This document shows positions 61,885 through 64,000 of a DNA stretch of 64,000 nucleotides, piece by piece. The notes under the pieces are model-generated. The model ran no database searches, was not told the origin of the DNA, and saw only the letters and a list, made by a program, of their open reading frames with translations. Source of the stretch: Cristatella mucedo. Its lineage: Eukaryota > Bryozoa > Phylactolaemata > Cristatellidae. The first letter of the stretch is position 1. Each line of letters starts with the position of its first letter. The stretch covers positions 5,328,501 to 5,392,500 of the forward strand of contig WPIO01000013.1 of NCBI GenBank assembly GCA_009760855.2, given 5' to 3'. A program made the position numbers and the translations under genes.

Positions 61885-62640
61885 GTAATAAGAATAATTA
61901 TAATAGGTTGTTTGCATATCATTCGAAAGGGTTAAGTCTCTACCCAGGCGCTCAAAAACTCGCTGCGAGAGAATCATTATCATTAAGGGTTAGTGTCACA
62001 CACGGCATACACCGTGGAAAAGAAAACACGCAGCGTGCTTAGACCACAGCGATAGAGCAATCAGAAAGACACCCATGACTACCGGCTATTAAGACGTCTA
62101 GCCAGTAACATGCAATAAACAATTTCCAGGTACTAAGGCAAAGCACACGGAAAAATGACAAGTTCACTCTTGCAAAGGGAAAGCCGACAGGGACAAATGC
62201 GTGCTGAGTTGAAATTTAAAGGATGTAGGTCACATGGAAGTATCGACCACTGCCTGAAGCGAGTTCCAGACGTTTGGTGCATAAGAGCTCAAGGCTCGAT
62301 CGCCAAAAGATTTCAATTCAGTTAGAGGGACGTCGAGATGACCAGATGTCGACGAGCTGGTGGAGCGAGAGCAGTAGGACCCCCGAACTCGGACAGGTGG
62401 GCCGGTGCTAGCACGCGAAGTAAACTGTGAGCCAGACTGAGGACATTGAAACCGATTCAATGCTTGATAGGGAGCCACTGTAGCTCAGACAGAAGTGGGG
62501 TGATGCGGCAGCTACGCCGTTGACGACAGACCTGACGAGCGAGCGAGTTTTGCACCAGTAGCAGGCGAGTAAGGGCACAGGGCGCGAGTCCGGAATAAAG
62601 GAAGTTGCAATAAACAAGATGCGATGCTTACAATAGTCTC
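61885..62640 (-). mobile_element. LINE family A 3' fragment, diverged subfamily
   Basis: AATAAGAATAATTATAATAGG then GGGTTAAGTCTCTACCCAGGC GCT gives the tail and altered stem. Upstream, on the minus strand, ELKSFGDRALSSYAPNVWNS and the reverse complements of LHWLPVKQR-like and LVQNSAARLVC-like segments follow. It is more GC-rich than other copies and ends about 100 bp from the likely first exon at 62739-62857. Confidence 0.75.
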
Positions 62641-62738
62641 CTCACGGCTAGCTACGTTAGCAACGAGCGACTGCACTCAATCCCTTCGCACAGCGGATGT
62701 AGCCACAGAGTGGCGAGTGCCAGCGGGCGGCGGCTTAC

Positions 62739-62857
62739 CTGGGCAGTACGAATTTCGGCGGACTGTTGAGTCCAAACACGAGCGGCGAGCCTTTCACAGA
62801 GGCAACGGCCACGGATTTTCCATCTACGATGACTCTGCTTGGAATGCTGGCGCTCAT
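62739..62857 (-). CDS. Likely first coding exon, protein unidentified
   Basis: ATG in a good context (ACCATGA) opens 39 codons reading MSASIPSRVIVDGKSVAVAS, VKGSPLVFGLNSPPKFVLP, then two bases and the donor AG followed by GTAAGCC. It lies at the edge of a CpG-rich stretch (to about 63.26 kb), as expected for a 5' end. No domain is recognised. It points leftwards, like the FYVE and armadillo exons, and may be the start of that gene (inference). Confidence 0.5.
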
Positions 62858-62859
62858 GG

Positions 62860-63260
62860 TTATGCGCTCCGGGAGCGCAGCGTCACCAAGCCTCGAATGG
62901 CGGTTTCGGTTTTACCCGGAAGTCCTGGTCCAGATAGCTCGAGAGCCGCATTTACGGCTAATATCTATTTATGGCTGACCGGAACTGTAATTGGTCAGTC
63001 AATTGCATTCATGATACAAAAACGACCCAAAGACGATCGGGGAACTGTACAGAACTGATGGGCAGACAGGGCACTTGTGACCCACCCTTAACCTACCCGC
63101 CCCCCACAGTCAAGCCCCGCCCCTCAGCTGTCTCGCTGAAGGGGTGGGGCTTAGAGGCCTCAACGCGGGTTACAGCCGTTCGTGCTCCGATGTGCCAAAA
63201 AATACCGCCTCAGCCGCGCCTCCGCCCTCCCCCGGAGGCCCGATAGCACTTTTCAGGTGG
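62860..63260. promoter_or_regulatory. CpG-rich candidate promoter of the minus-strand gene
   Basis: GC-rich sequence with C-runs (CTACCCGCCCCCCACAG, GCCCCGCCCCTCAG) including GC-box-like CCCCGCCCC at about 63116. It lies immediately upstream of the ATG at 62857 on the minus strand. No TATA box is apparent. Inference from composition and position. Confidence 0.35.
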
Positions 63261-63279
63261 CTGCCAGACTCTAGCTTCT

Positions 63280-63357
63280 AGCCTTGATGCCCACCCCTGG
63301 AAGCCCAGCCCTCGAAGTCCACCCCTGGAAGCCCAGCCCTAGCCTAACATCAAGGCT
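63280..63357. repeat. Duplicated C-rich unit bounded by inverted repeats
   Basis: CCACCCCTGGAAGCCCAGCC occurs twice (63291-63311 and 63319-63339) and is flanked by the perfect 10-bp inverted pair AGCCTTGATG (63280-63289) and CATCAAGGCT (63348-63357). Confidence 0.85.
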
Positions 63358-63392
63358 GTCGGGCTTTCGCGTCCTGGGCTAGCAACAGCACT

Positions 63393-63510
63393 GATGATAA
63401 TGATAATAACGCACTTGATAAAGCGCCCTCAAAGAACTCGATATCTTTCGCGGGGGTTTACATTGCAGAGGAAACGCGATCGAACGATGCAAAGAAACAA
63501 ACACGATCTA
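63393..63510 (-). mobile_element. LINE family A 3' end, short fragment
   Basis: GATGATAATGATAATAACGC is followed by AAAGCGCCCTCAAAGAACTCG and ATATCTTTCGCGGGGGTTTAC; the stem is partly lost. Confidence 0.78.
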
Positions 63511-63866
63511 GCGGACCAAAGGTGCTTCTTCAGAGAAAATTTCTTTGGCTAAAAATAATGTTAGGACGGCTCGCGTTTGGAGCTCATCTAGGGCTGTTTT
63601 CAGCGGGGGGCTATCCTTACTCCTTGGGCTAGTAAGAGTTTTAGATTTTCTGACAAGGTAAACTCATTTTCGCTCTTTCTCGATAGGACGGAAAAGCTGC
63701 CCGCCTTCGGCGAGAGACCTCGGGCACTTCTAAATTCGCTGCGCATTTCTTTTTTAGATGAGCAAGCCTCGGCGCCTATCGACCGCCGATCGATTTATCC
63801 AGGAGCCTCTAAGCTATGCTGCTTCGTACTGGTAACGAATATTCGTCTCTCCTTATTATGGCTAAC

Positions 63867-63970
63867 CGTGTGCACATCAAAGAGGTGCACATCGTGTGCA
63901 CACCAAAGAGGATATCGTGTGCAAATCCAAATCCTGCATTCCCTCACACCGTGTGGACCTCAAAGAGGAC
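63867..63970. repeat. Degenerate tandem repeat, four units
   Basis: CGTGTGCACATCAAAGAGG and variants (CACACCAAAGAGG, CAAATCCAAATCC, GGACCTCAAAGAGG) recur four times with unequal spacing of about 21-34 bp. Confidence 0.8.
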
Positions 63971-64000
63971 CGAACCAGTTCCGAGCTGCTGCCGAGTTTC

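Overview
This looks like nuclear DNA of an animal, probably an invertebrate; I cannot fix the phylum. Coding sequence is sparse and split into short exons with GT-AG (once probably GC-AG) junctions. The spaces between are full of 3' fragments of LINE retrotransposons, tRNA-derived SINEs and long microsatellites. There is no bacterial, organellar or viral gene organisation.

Three protein-coding loci can be supported. (1) About 1.0-8.1 kb, minus strand: exons of a NALCN-type sodium leak channel, covering domain I from segment S2 through S4, S5, the pore with its QEGW filter, S6 and the start of the I-II linker. The gene runs off the left edge. Five successive exons join with matching reading phases. 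(2) 22.65-24.38 kb, plus strand: a complete single-exon chondroitin sulfate N-acetylgalactosaminyltransferase (CSGALNACT type, 575 aa) inside a GC-rich island. (3) About 25.5-46.4 kb, minus strand, possibly starting as far up as 62.9 kb: exons of an armadillo/HEAT-repeat protein ending in a stop at 25,482. Loci 2 and 3 converge, with about 1.1 kb between their stops. A FYVE zinc-finger exon (56.3-56.4 kb), a likely ATG first exon (62.74-62.86 kb) and a 190-codon open frame (60.8-61.4 kb) lie upstream on the same strand. They may be 5' parts of locus 3 or belong to other genes.

The repeats fall into a few families. LINE family A is a CR1/L2-like element with an (AAT)n tail and a conserved 3' stem-loop; more than 15 fragments are present, including endonuclease, linker and reverse-transcriptase pieces. 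LINE family B is a related but distinct element with an (ACATT)n tail. SINE family 1 (B box GGCTCGAGCC) carries the same 3' stem-loop as LINE A, which suggests it uses LINE A's machinery. SINE family 2 (B box GGTTCGAATCC) ends in an ATA-rich tail. Nested insertions give a relative order: A into B at 35.06 kb, and B into A at 56.85 kb. A Tc1/mariner transposase remnant sits at 5.7-6.1 kb.

Simple repeats include several TA, GA and CA arrays, a roughly 400-bp purine tract at 53.85-54.25 kb, and a roughly 880-bp CCAT array at 59.64-60.51 kb. They generate long meaningless open frames. The stretches at 14.4-15.2, 18.4-18.7, 20.4-20.9, 22.3-24.8 and 62.7-63.3 kb are CpG-rich and are the likeliest promoter or island regions.
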